From: Pachypanchax playfairii
Lineage: Eukaryota > Chordata > Actinopteri > Cyprinodontiformes > Aplocheilidae
Reading direction: 5' to 3'
NCBI GenBank assembly: GCA_006937955.1
Contig: SSNP01000082.1
Span: forward strand, 1,863,549-1,927,548
Length of the DNA stretch: 64,000 nt
Position numbers and translations under genes: made by a program. Each line of letters starts with the position of its first letter. The stretch's first letter is position 1. Shown piece by piece: positions 22,662 to 33,128 of this stretch. The notes below the pieces were generated by a model that did not search any database, was not told the DNA's origin, and saw nothing but the letters and a program-made list of their open reading frames with translations.

Positions 22662-23479
22662 CTAAGAAAAACAAATATACATGTTGGTGATATATATTGA
22701 TCTCGATTATATTATCGTGTTTTATTAATATTTTGGCAATAGATACAGACAAACCAACAAGCATGCTTGTGACAAAAGAATTTCCCTCGGGATAAATAAA
22801 GTTCCTCTTATCTTATTAAAACAACACAATAAAGGATCAATATAATAACCTAATTAATTGGTCTAGAAATTGCCAAAAGAAAACAAAGAAGGGCCAAGTC
22901 AGTATTTTAAGTTAGAATCAATGCAGATGCTTCTACAGTAAGTCCCTGGTTTAAATACCAGCGTGATCTCAGGTCTTAAAATGGTCTAAAACCAAAAGGA
23001 ACTCAGTTTAATTTCCACAGAGATACAAATAAACAATCAAAAATTCACATTTAAAAAAGTAATCAAAAATATTTCTGTGAGTCTTAGTTGATCGTCAATG
23101 TGCCAATAAATGTCTATATAAAACGAATACGAAATTAATTGATGCTGGATCAACTGATTACAGGACGGAGAGAAATCCGGGGTCACAGAATTGGGTTTAA
23201 GGAAATGGTGTTGAACTACGCACTCGTGAAAGTTAAAGCACTATTAACGGGAACCAGCTATGAATACGGATCATTGTTCAGTCGTGTATAAAACAGAGTA
23301 TAACCAATGCTCATAACATAATTAGTTTCAAAACATGTGTATCAGACATGTACGTAGCAACTAGCTAACTTTAATCAGAACTCGTACGAAGAACTTGATT
23401 TAAATTTGAATTAGCTATAAATATGTAACTAATGCCAAGAGTTGTATGATTCCCTTTACGGTGCGGCCAGTTGACAGTA

Positions 23480-23830
23480 TTTTTACTGCGCTTTAGTAAA
23501 TCGGCCATGGCTGCTCCGCCGTTAGCATCGCCGCGCACGGTTAGCATGCTGATAGCAACACCCGAAGCGCGTGTTGATCATGAACCGGCACAGAGCCTCG
23601 TTTCCTTCACTTCTTTATCACCCACCTTGCTGATATATATCCACGGGGGAACCTGTTAGCTTAGTTTACAAAAAGGCCAAGTTGTTGTTGTTGTTGTGTT
23701 GCTTTATTTTCGCTTTAATTACGGTGTGGGATCCGCCCGGCCGGCCTCACCGACAACTGAGACGGTTCGAAAGACGGAGAAACTCTTTATAAAGGAGGAG
23801 GGCTGTTTTTAGCTGTTTAAGAGATGCCTA
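23480..23830 (-). promoter_or_regulatory. caprin1: Probable caprin1 promoter and noncoding first exon
   Basis: A locally CpG-rich segment upstream of the caprin1 start exon. On the minus strand a good donor GTCG|GTGAGG lies at about 23749, preceded by CTTTATAAAG (a TATA-like box, about 23785-23794). Since the first coding exon starts exactly at an acceptor, this is the best candidate for the 5' UTR exon and core promoter. The position is inferred from motifs and gene structure only. Confidence 0.5.
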
Positions 23831-24177
23831 AGTAAAAAGGTAACATAAATTCTCGTTAAAATATTTTTCTACCTTAAGAATGTGTAATACGTGATGTAAA
23901 AAAACTGTATACAAATTTGATTTTATCAAAAAATAATTTGATAATATTTAAACATTTCATAGTTCTTGTTTACGATCAGGCATATGACTACAGCCTTTTC
24001 TCTTAAAATTTGCACAATCATTAACTTTGAGTATCATGGACTTTATTTTTTTCCAGCACCTGTAGTTTCACATGATCACATCTATGTCACTACAGATCAA
24101 AAACATTCACACAGCACTGTAGCATTATTACAAGTTACATACCTAAATATATTGAATGAAACACTGACTTGTTCTAA

Positions 24178-24228
<51 letters not shown>

Positions 24229-24264
24229 GTTATTATTATTATTAATAATAATAATAATAGGGTA
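24178..24264. repeat. (TTA)n microsatellite
   Basis: About 87 bp of TTA/ATT trinucleotide with one interruption (TTATTG), passing into inverted (AATAAT) repeats at the right so that it can fold back. Poly-L/poly-N open frames across it are spurious. Confidence 0.97.
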
Positions 24265-24690
24265 ATAATAATAATAGATACAGTATGTTTTATCTGTTAT
24301 TTGCTTAAGTTTGATTTTTTTCCACATGAAACATAATAAAATGAAGGAAATTAGAATTATAATTCTACTTTCTTGTCTATATTCGTTTTATATATCATAA
24401 GTGTTAGCATGTGAAGTAAAACTGGAAAAATAACTTAGAGCTTTAAAACTGGTCATAAAGTGAAACTGCATGCTGCAAACTTTTTCAGATTACATTTATT
24501 TTGTCTAGTCATCTTTCCGAATTCCAAATAAATATCAGAAATAACAGCTGCATCTAACATCCCCCTAATTTTTCCACTTCTCATTCGATCAATTTGATTA
24601 TTCCAATGAAAGGACACCAACTACAGAAATTAGGACATTTAACAGTTTTACTTTCTTCAGCCAATAGATGGCAGTAAAGCTAAGCAATAA

Positions 24691-24804
24691 CATCCATCCA
24701 TCCATCCATCCATCCATCCATCCATCCATCCATCCATCCATCCATCCATCCATCCATCCATCCATCCATCCATCCATCCATCCATCCATCCATCCATCCA
24801 TCCA
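24691..24804. repeat. (CATC)n microsatellite
   Basis: About 28 copies of CATC without interruption. The right flank (CTCAGGGTGGAGGTGTGTTGG) resembles the common teleost repeat that often ends in CATC runs. IHPS and WMDG repeat frames are spurious. Confidence 0.98.
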
Positions 24805-26341
24805 CTTTTTATATTCTTCCTGCTCAGGGTGGAGGTGTGTTGGTACGCATCTCCAGCTCTCCAGCAATTACTATGCGAGAGGCAGACCCTGGACTTGATG
24901 ACCATGAAAAAAAATTATGAGGCACACTTAAACTGGAATCAAAATGACCTATTTCTCAGAACTACTGTATATTAAGATTTAATAATACAGGTTAATTACG
25001 CTTATTATAAAGAAACTACCAACTCAGACTGAATCCTGTATGCCTTTTATTAGCATTTTTTCTGTTATTCTTTAAAACAAAGCCTTTTTATTCTTGTTTT
25101 TAAAAAATTGCAGCCTTAACCATGGTTTACGTCAGTTTCTGAAGGGGAACAAATGTAACAGAGAGAGAACGTGCAACCAGCTCTCTTGTTTAGCCAAATA
25201 CAGGAAGCAGCTGAAATGGCTGCACGGCTATTTGATTGCACCATTTGGCTGAAAGTGTTTTGTTTTCAGGGATAATACTGACCATGGGAGGATCCCAAGG
25301 CCGGGTGAAGCTTCGTTTTCAGGGAGTGACTCATTTCCGTAGCCTGCTGTGTTTCAATCAAGCAACAGGGAGGGTCCTCAACTGACCTTTTGGCCTTTAC
25401 AACTGGACTGTCGAGGTTCATATTAAAATTCCCATGTAAGCTTGTGCTTCTTTCATTCAAGTGGACGACAAAACATTTCTAAAATGTTGTCAGTGCAGGA
25501 GAGGCACTCTGACACAGCAACCAGCAGTTGTTATGCCTCACAATGGACAGGAAGTGGTTGGTTTTGTTATTACTGCTTCAGAGTTCATGCTATCAGAAAG
25601 TCAACACAATGTCTGGTGACTCATATTTTAGAAAATAATACGACAACTCTAGATGAAGCAGTTCATGACATGCGTCTAAACCAGTCAGCTGCTCCTAAAA
25701 TCATGTTTAACTGAGATTTGTTTGCTTGGAATATCGTCCTAAAGTCATATGCAGTTTGTGAAATGTCTCCAGTTCTGCATCTGCTGCCTCCTGATTTACT
25801 CTGATCTTGACTCCATAATAGTCTCAGTATACAAAACAGGAAACTGGACATGTGTGAGACCAGCACCATAAAGCCTGCTCAGCTTCCTAACTGTCTACCT
25901 TCATAATTAAAGGAAAAATTAAATAAATAAAACACCTAAAAGCAGGATGAGACATTAATACAGAGCCCACATCCTTTCATGTGACATTTAAGAAGCGTTT
26001 TCAAATAAAAAGGAGTTTTAACAATAAATTACAGGAGTTTTAAGGTTGTGCTGTAAGCCATGTTATTCCTATCATGCAAGAGCATCTGGACGCAGCCTGT
26101 TTATATCTGTCAGGCCATGACAGCGCTGCCATCATGCATGGTGAGGGTAGGAAGTGTGCAGACCTCAACCCCTTAACCCCCCCAGGAAATTCTCATCTCT
26201 GCATGCCAAGTTGTACATTCTGTGCTCTTTTTTAAAGTCAATTCCTCTGGAAATCAGATCAAACGTTCTCTTTTGTTTTTCATTTTCAGTAGGCTATTAT
26301 TGAAGCTTTATAAAATCAGCTTGCATTACAGAGTGTTAAGC

Positions 26342-26427
26342 AAAATAAAATAAAATAAAATAAAATAAAATAAAATAAAATAAAATAAAATAAAATAAAA
26401 TAAAATAAAATAAAATAAAATAAAATA
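26342..26427. repeat. (AAAAT)n pentanucleotide microsatellite
   Basis: About 17 uninterrupted AAAAT units, ending in AATAAAAATTAAAT. Confidence 0.97.
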
Positions 26428-27093
26428 ATAAAAATTAAATAGCATAAAACTGAATCTGAAGGATTACATGGGCATTATGGATAATGTAAATTGTATTTTT
26501 AGGGTTTGGCATCTGTAACAATCATAATTTTGTATTTATTGCTAAACTGAAGACACTTTTGGTAGGATATGATGGGACGCTGTTAATAATTTGAGTTATT
26601 TTGAGATATTTTGGACACCTTCATTTTACTGTTGTTTTGTACAGTCAAAAATGTAAAAGCTGTTTTCCAGTTGAAGGATTTGTGGTTGGACTGTTAGCCC
26701 TACAGCTGCTCTTCTTTCTGTGTCTCTGGCACATGACAGAACCAGCGTGCTCACCTTGCTCCCGGGCCTTTCGGCTTGGTGTCTGTCCAGTGAGCCATTG
26801 TGCAGCCCATGATTTTAGCCTACATACAGTCTGCCTTCGATCTCTTATGCACTGCTTCTGGCTCCGGGAGCTGAGCTGCTTTATCTATCTTTCCAGTCCA
26901 ACTGCTGTCTGCGTCCCTCCCTGTTTGCAGGCTGCCCTCAAGCACTGGCAGTAGATAAGAGGTAGACCCACGGAGCTTGGGTTTGAAAAGGAAAGCACAA
27001 AAACTGCAGCAAGAAATATGTTTTATTATTGGGGTAAAATTGTAAAAATACGGATTTTTGGTGTGTGTGTGCGTGTGTGTGTGGTGGTTATGA

Positions 27094-27370
27094 ATGAAGA
27101 AAATCATCTCATCTGGAGCACTGCTGCCTTGCAGTGAGAAGGTCCTGGGTTTGAAACCAGCCAGATCCTTTATGCATGGAGTTTACATGCCCTTCCACTT
27201 GCATGTGTTTTCTCCAGGGAAAAACTCTAAACTGCCACTTAAAATGTGTGTTGTTGTTTCTCTTTGTATGGCCCTGTGATGGACTAGTGACTTGTTTAGG
27301 AGTGAGCCTGTCTTTTGCCCATTGACAGCTTCAGATGGACACCAGCTCCCAACAACCCTTCTGCACTTCA
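27094..27370 (+). repeat. Degenerate copy of a common teleost interspersed repeat
   Basis: Landmarks in order: GCACTGCTGCCTTGCAGTGA, GAAGGTCCTGGGTTTGAAAC, CATGGAGTTTACATGC, GGCCCTGTGATGGACTAGTG, CCTGTCTTTTGCCCATTGAC, GACACCAGCTCCC. These are the usual landmarks of an abundant fish repeat with a GGTTCGAAACC-type internal box. An inverse, more decayed copy lies at about 41510-41660. Family name not assigned. Confidence 0.6.
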
Positions 27371-27680
27371 CGCACCTTTTCATTCATTCTAACCCCTTTT
27401 TATCATAAATACACCTCTATACCACCATTTCTATCTTTTTTACTGCATAGTTTGTTCCTCAGTACTTCAGTCATTCCTGAGCAATCAGTTTGCTTTATTG
27501 TTGTAGTTTTATTTATTTACAGTTTCATTTAAAGCACTTGGTGTTACTGATTGATCTCTTTTCATAATATTCTGCTTCATGTTGTGCTCTGCAGGCAAAC
27601 GTCTTGGGCAAAAAGGTAAATAACCAAAATAAAATGCACAAACACATCTATTCCTTTTATTGTTAACTGTCTTTCACTTT

Positions 27681-28074
27681 TACAACATATACATGAAAGA
27701 AAATAGTGAAAATCACCAGGGAAAGTTCACGTGTAACATAAAGTCATGGTTCCAAACTGTGCTCCATTCAGACTATATTCATATTTTTAAATGAAAACAA
27801 AAATAAACAAAGTAGAGAGATGATGAAGTATGATCCAGATCAAACGTTATGTTCTATTTAACTGACATGTGCAGGACTACAACATATACATGAAAGAAAA
27901 TAGTGAAAATCACCAGGGAAAGTTCACGTGTAACATAAAGTCATGGTTCCAAACTGTGCTCCATTCAGACTATATTCATATTTTTAAATGAAAACAAAAA
28001 TAAACAAAGTAGAGAGATGATGAAGTATGATCCAGATCAAACGTTATGTTCTATTTAACTGACATGTGCAGGAC
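27681..28074. repeat. Exact 197-bp tandem duplication
   Basis: 27681-27877 and 27878-28074 are identical base for base as far as I can compare them (starting TACAACATATACATGAAAGA). Perfect identity implies either a very recent duplication or an assembly artefact. No coding content. Confidence 0.92.
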
Positions 28075-28489
28075 TACAAAAATATGGAATAAAATTGTTT
28101 TATACAAGTAAAATGAAGTTATAAGTGTAAAAAGAACATTAGATACCCCCTCAAGTTAAAGAATAAATGAAGCGTTAAAAAAACACTCCTAAAATTCCAG
28201 CTGATGTCTTGTAATCCAGTTGTCACGTGACAAGACAGAGAAAGCTGCATCATAAAATGTAAGCAACTTCATTTGCCAAGAAATATGCCTGTCAATGATC
28301 ACCTGATCACCTGTATGTGATGAATAAACACATTGAAACGTGGCTTCTCCTTTTGTTATTAGTATTTTGAAGCCAGTGGAATGGAACATGTTCTGCTGTA
28401 ATGCTGTGAATTAAACTAATTATTTCTATACATTATTACTGTAACTTATTTGTGATTAAAGATTCCAGTGTTTTTTCTCGCCGGACAGC

Positions 28490-29167
28490 AGGAGACATCT
28501 TATCAGGGAAAGCAGGTTTTTCTCTAACACCACACTGATCCTTATCTTTCGTCCTATCAGTACTTCTGCGGACCAAATGAAGTCATTAGTTGCAGTCACG
28601 ACCCAGATCCACGGCTCACGGAGCGCAGCAGGCTGCGCGCCGCTCAGCTGTCGCTTTAAGACTCATTTCCCCCCATTGTCAAGCGGTCGTGAACAGGAAG
28701 AGGGAAACGAAAGCGGAGAATCGAAGGGGCCCGACGTATTTAAACACGATGCTGCTTTCCACGCCGCACAGCAGCAGCTCTGTCCGCGGCTTCATGTGTC
28801 GGAGCGCGTCCGCCGCTCACTGGCACTCGGACACGGAGATCCTTCCCTGCTGACTTTCTGCTGATCGGATCGGATCGATGCGGTTTGATCAGCGTTTAAA
28901 GCCGCTGCGGGACCGACAGGCATGGATGGAAGTGTCACCTCGGGTTATGACTGCCTCAGGAAGTGATGACAGTGTCCTCCATCAGCGCCTAGCTGCTGCT
29001 TAGAGGGAGCAGTTTCTCATTTAAGCGGCAATTCAACACAACGCAGTTGATTATTCTCATTATTAATATCAAATCTAAACTCGTTTCGGCGTTTAGAACC
29101 GGGATATCACAGTGTGACGGAGCAGGTGCAGAGCGCATCCGCATCCGGATCGGAACCAGACTCAAGA
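28490..29167 (+). promoter_or_regulatory. lmo2: lmo2 promoter / 5' UTR region with GATA motif cluster
   Basis: A CpG-rich stretch directly upstream of the lmo2 ATG. Within about 60 bp lie three GATA-type sites in reverse orientation: CTTATCAG (28499-28506), CTTATCT (28541-28547) and CTATCAG (28554-28560). CCACAC lies between them. LMO2 works in a complex with GATA1/TAL1/LDB1 and is known to be regulated by GATA and ETS factors, so an autoregulatory promoter is plausible. Open frames of 95 and 87 codons at 28577-28864 have no known homology and are treated as 5' UTR. Confidence 0.5.
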
Positions 29168-30360
29168 ATGGCATCTACTATAGAGAGAAAAACACTGGAA
29201 CCCAATGAGTAAGTAGCAGCTGGAATATTTAATCGTGATTCAATGCAGATGTTCAAGAGCGCGTAACCAGAAATGAAAAACCCTAAAATATCTCTAACAC
29301 GAGAGCGAAATTAAAACACAAATCAGAACCATAAAACGACTTTTTAGAGAATAATAAACTGAAAAAAGAAATAAAACTTTGCAAAAGTTACATAGACTAA
29401 TACAGTTTAAAACACATGTCAGCTCCTCCAGATGTGCATTTTACAGCAACTGCAACATAACTTAAGACAAAAAACCCCAGCTAAATACAAAAATAACCCC
29501 AAACAGCATCATTTTTAAACATGTCAGAGAAAATGTTGATGTTTTATTGATTACATCACAAAATGCAGATTTATTTTTTCGTTATAACCTGATTTTAACA
29601 GATTTAACTACATTGATCACTCAGATTTTCTAACTGTCAGCAGATATTTTTTTGAAAGAGGCAGATGTGAATGGGTGACATTGTTTATATACATTATAAA
29701 AGTACATTCAACAGCAAATATGAAACAGATATTTGACGTCAGATCTTCTGTGGTGTCTCTCCCACAGGGAGCCGGTGGATGAGGTCCTCCAGATGCCGCC
29801 GTCCCTGCTGACATGTGGTGGGTGTCAGCAGAGCATTGGAGACAGATTCTTCCTGAAGGCCATCGAGCAGTACTGGCACGAGGACTGCCTGAGCTGTGAC
29901 CTCTGTGGCTGTCGGCTGGGGGAGGTGGGCCGTCGCCTTTACTACAAGCTGGGGAGGAAACTGTGTCGGAGGGATTATCTCAGGTTGGTCTGATGTTGCT
30001 GTTTAATCAATATTATACTCAAACTTTGATCTGGAGGGATGGGATCAGAAGCTGATGCAGTTTTAAACAAGTCTGGAGGAAAGTTTTCCTTTGTGTTTCC
30101 TGTGTAACATCTTGGTTCTGTCTGCTGCACTCAGGCTTTTTGGTCAGGATGGTCTCTGTGCTTCATGTGAGAAGAGGATCCGGGCATTTGAGATGACGAT
30201 GCGTGTTCGGGACAAGGTTTACCATCTTGAGTGCTTCAAGTGTGCTGCCTGCCAGAAGCACTTCTGTGTGGGCGATCGCTACCTCCTCATCAACTCGGAC
30301 ATTGTGTGCGAGCAGGACATCTTTGAGTGGACCAAGCTCAACAACAGCAACATGGTTTAG
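29168..30360 (+). CDS. lmo2: lmo2, LIM-only transcriptional adaptor
   Basis: LMO2 bridges TAL1/E-protein, GATA and LDB1 in the nucleus and is essential for blood and endothelial development. Coding exons 29168-29208, 29768-29983 and 30135-30360 join in frame to 160 codons (human 158). The start MASTIERKTLEP matches the vertebrate N-terminus, and splice sites are GA|GTAAGT, CCACAG|G, CTCAG|GTTGGT and CACTCAG|G. LIM domain 1 has zinc ligands C30, C33, H51, C54, C57, C60, C80, D83. LIM domain 2 has C94, C97, H116, C119, C122, C125, C144, D147. Every ligand is present. The C-terminus NNSNMV is slightly longer than in mammals. caprin1 lies upstream on the opposite strand. Confidence 0.98.
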
Positions 30361-31160
30361 GATGGAGCCAATCCTGATATGAACGCACCACGGATAAACA
30401 GCTGTTTTCTGACCTGATTCATGGAGTCGTTTGAACTGAACAATGGACAAAAGCTACATTTCAGCATTTCCTGCATCAGAGGGATGAAGACTGCACCAGT
30501 ATAAACAGAGCTTCCCATCTTAATCCTTATAAACAGCAAAAAATAATTAAATACTATAGCTACTTTAATCATGCAACCATATTAATTTATGGACTTTTTT
30601 GTTTCAAGGCTGAAGAAAATCAATTTTATAGACTGATTTAAATCTTCTTTCGTGTATTTTGTGGATTAACACTGTAGCAAAACATAAGTGAAAAGATTAA
30701 CGTTTTTATTTACAGTTTGTTATGAGGTAAATATAGGAACTTATTGAAGGAACAGCTTCACTTAAATCCAGTTCACAACAGATTAGACAATTATTTATCA
30801 ATTTTTGGGAGCATGATTCTAAAAATCTTAAGTTTTTTTGTCCTTGTTGACAATTTTTGTAATGAAATACTGCTGCACTGAGTGAATATTTATACATCTA
30901 CATACATTACATAACTAGTAATTCTTCTTTTCTTGAATCTGAAATCCTGATCTGAATGATTGCAGCATTTGGTTTCCAGGTTGAACTGGTGGCGCCCTCT
31001 AGTGGGTCAGATGATCTTTGCAATACTGATTTTCTGATGTTCTTGCAAAAGTTTTTCAATGTATCTTTTGTAATTTCAGCTACTCTCTGAACATGAATTC
31101 TATCTTTTTGGATATTTTCTGGTCCATATGTTTAATAAATAACATCTTATAAGGATGAGG
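30361..31160 (+). other. lmo2: lmo2 3' UTR
   Basis: AU-rich sequence after the lmo2 stop codon (30358-30360), ending at an AATAAA at 31134-31139. The cleavage site is inferred. No other coding exon is seen here. Confidence 0.6.
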
Positions 31161-31306
31161 ATGTTACATATTCCTTTCAATGTGAGTTTCAATGAATTTG
31201 AGAATGATCAAAGTCAATGTGAACAATGGTAAATTAAAAAAATATCATCTATATTTAGTCCTTTTCATGGATGATAAAATTGTTCCCTTTTAAATGACAT
31301 GCATGA

Positions 31307-31536
31307 TGAAAATGTAAAGATTTGTAAAAGCAGATCTGTTGCTAAGCAGCCAAATTCTGACTAGTTTAAAAAACTGGCTCTTTTTTGTAGGTTTCATGCA
31401 GCTTTTTGAGGCAATAATTTTTTAGTCTGGTTCATAAAACTTTAATAAAAAGATTTGTAACCAGTCAAGTCAAGGTTTTTCTTTATGGCACACTGTGCAA
31501 ACTGCTTTAGTTCAGCAAAGTGCTGTAAAAAATATA
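31307..31536. repeat. Block A, first copy (repeated at 32899-33128)
   Basis: A 230-bp block identical to 32899-33128 except for one A/G difference near its end. Together with block B (32555-32897 and 34711-35053) it brackets an (AAAAC)n-containing segment in one case and a Tc1 element in the other. Confidence 0.9.
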
Positions 31537-32403
31537 ATATGAGCGATAAATCTGCACTAAAAAAAATCAATAAATTAAAATCTAACATCAATGTTTAACT
31601 GAACCTGAACATTGTTTTATATCAGGACCTAGATCAAAAGAAGAGTTTAGGTTTATTTAGAGATTACAACAAAGAACAATATCATAATGAAGCAGGAATA
31701 AGTTATTTTTAAACATATTTTATATGTCCTGTATCCTGCTATTTTATAGCTTTCAACATCTGGGATGATAACATGTTGGTGTTATATTATCTTCATTTGT
31801 CTTGAAATATAACTTTATGTTCTCAAGTTATTCTCCGACCTGGTTTACCAAAAAAACCCATCTCTCTCCCAGGCCCCCTCCTAGTGAGTGCTGCCCCTTG
31901 AGCTGCCTGAATAAAACGGTGGTGCTTAGTGTCTTGCTTCAAACTCTTGCAGCTCAAGGCATGTGTGTTTAATCTGCAGGAGCAGCGCGAACACGCCGGC
32001 AGGTGAGTTTAATGAGGAAATTAAATTCCAACATGGTCAAAAGCTCCAAAAATAGGACTTTTAATGTTAAAATTGCTTTGATGAATTTAGTTCTAGCAAG
32101 TAAATACATCAGCAATCATCTTGTAAAGTTTTTTTGTAGTTTCACAAAATATTACACACATTCCAAACCTGGTTAGAATGTAATTACTTATAAATTGAAA
32201 AGAGTTTCTCAAAATTATTCAAAACTGAGACTCAACGAAGTTCATGAAACAACAACAATAAACAACCCCATACTGAACTGTGTATTTGTATTGTATTTCA
32301 GGATTCTATAAATTCTGGTAAACTTAAAATTAATTTTACACAGTTTCTTTTTCAAACGAATATTACTAGAGAGTGAGACAAGAAATAGATGAGGTAAAAT
32401 CAA

Positions 32404-32553
32404 TAAAAACAAAACAAAACAAAACAAAACAAAACAAAACAAAACAAAACAAAACAAAACAAAACAAAACAAAACAAAATAAAACAAAACAAAACAATAC
32501 AAAACAAAACAAAACAAAACAAAACAAAACAAAACAAAACAAAACAAAACAAA
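32404..32553. repeat. (AAAAC)n pentanucleotide microsatellite
   Basis: About 30 units with two variants (AAAAT near 32475 and AATAC near 32495). Four-frame open reading through it (CFVLF and TKQNK repeats) is spurious. Confidence 0.97.
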
Positions 32554-32554
32554 A

Positions 32555-32897
32555 ACCCTGTTTTTTTAGGGAAGTGAGACAAAATTGGAGAGCACTGATC
32601 TTAAAACTTATTAAAAAGCAGAAATCCGACTGTTTGCATGTATAATTATGAAACAAAACCACGTTGAAAAGAAACATCTCCATGAAAACAACAACACAAT
32701 AAATAATAACAACAAACCTATCAGAACTTTTCCCAGATGATTTTTACATTAAATCCATTAAAATCCCTTTTTAATAGCTGGAAAAATATGTTTAAGACTA
32801 TAAAAAACAAAGAAACAAACAAGTCTTTCCTATTTATCTGCTGCAAAATGAAACATTTAGTGAAACATAAATTACTTTACAGAACTGGTATGTGTAA
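32555..32897. repeat. Block B, first copy (repeated at 34711-35053)
   Basis: A 343-bp block with a same-length copy at 34711-35053; I see one substitution. It ends immediately before the single N at 32898. Confidence 0.9.
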
Positions 32898-33128
32898 NTG
32901 AAAATGTAAAGATTTGTAAAAGCAGATCTGTTGCTAAGCAGCCAAATTCTGACTAGTTTAAAAAACTGGCTCTTTTTTGTAGGTTTCATGCAGCTTTTTG
33001 AGGCAATAATTTTTTAGTCTGGTTCATAAAACTTTAATAAAAAGATTTGTAACCAGTCAAGTCAAGGTTTTTCTTTATGGCACACTGTGCAAACTGCTTT
33101 AGTTCAGCAAAGTGCTGTAAAGAATATA

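Larger units (their letters stand above)
23831..28489. other. caprin1-lmo2 intergenic region
   Basis: No protein-coding exon recognised between the divergent caprin1 and lmo2 genes. The region carries the TTA and CATC microsatellites, an (AAAAT)n array at 26342-26427, a (TG)n tract at about 27061-27084, a degenerate interspersed repeat at 27094-27370 and an exact 197-bp tandem duplication at 27681-28074. Open frames of 117 codons or fewer (for example 26601-26954) match nothing I know. It is the natural place for lmo2 upstream enhancers, but none can be shown from sequence alone. Confidence 0.6.

Noticed and set aside
22786..22815. TTTCCCTCGGGATAAATAAAG as a polyadenylation site of a host gene
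   Set aside because: It lies inside the caprin1 5' intron and resembles the common 3' tail of fish retroelements; too short to annotate with confidence.
23471..23659. 62-codon plus-strand open frame near the caprin1 promoter
   Set aside because: Chance open frame in a CpG-rich promoter segment; no homology.
24598..24905. Open frames of IHPS and WMDG repeats
   Set aside because: Translation of the (CATC)n microsatellite.
28577..28864. 95-codon open frame upstream of lmo2
   Set aside because: GC-rich 5' region with no recognised domain; two overlapping frames are equally open, so it is treated as 5' UTR or promoter.
32242..32683. Open frames of CFVLF and TKQNK repeats
   Set aside because: Translation of the (AAAAC)n microsatellite.
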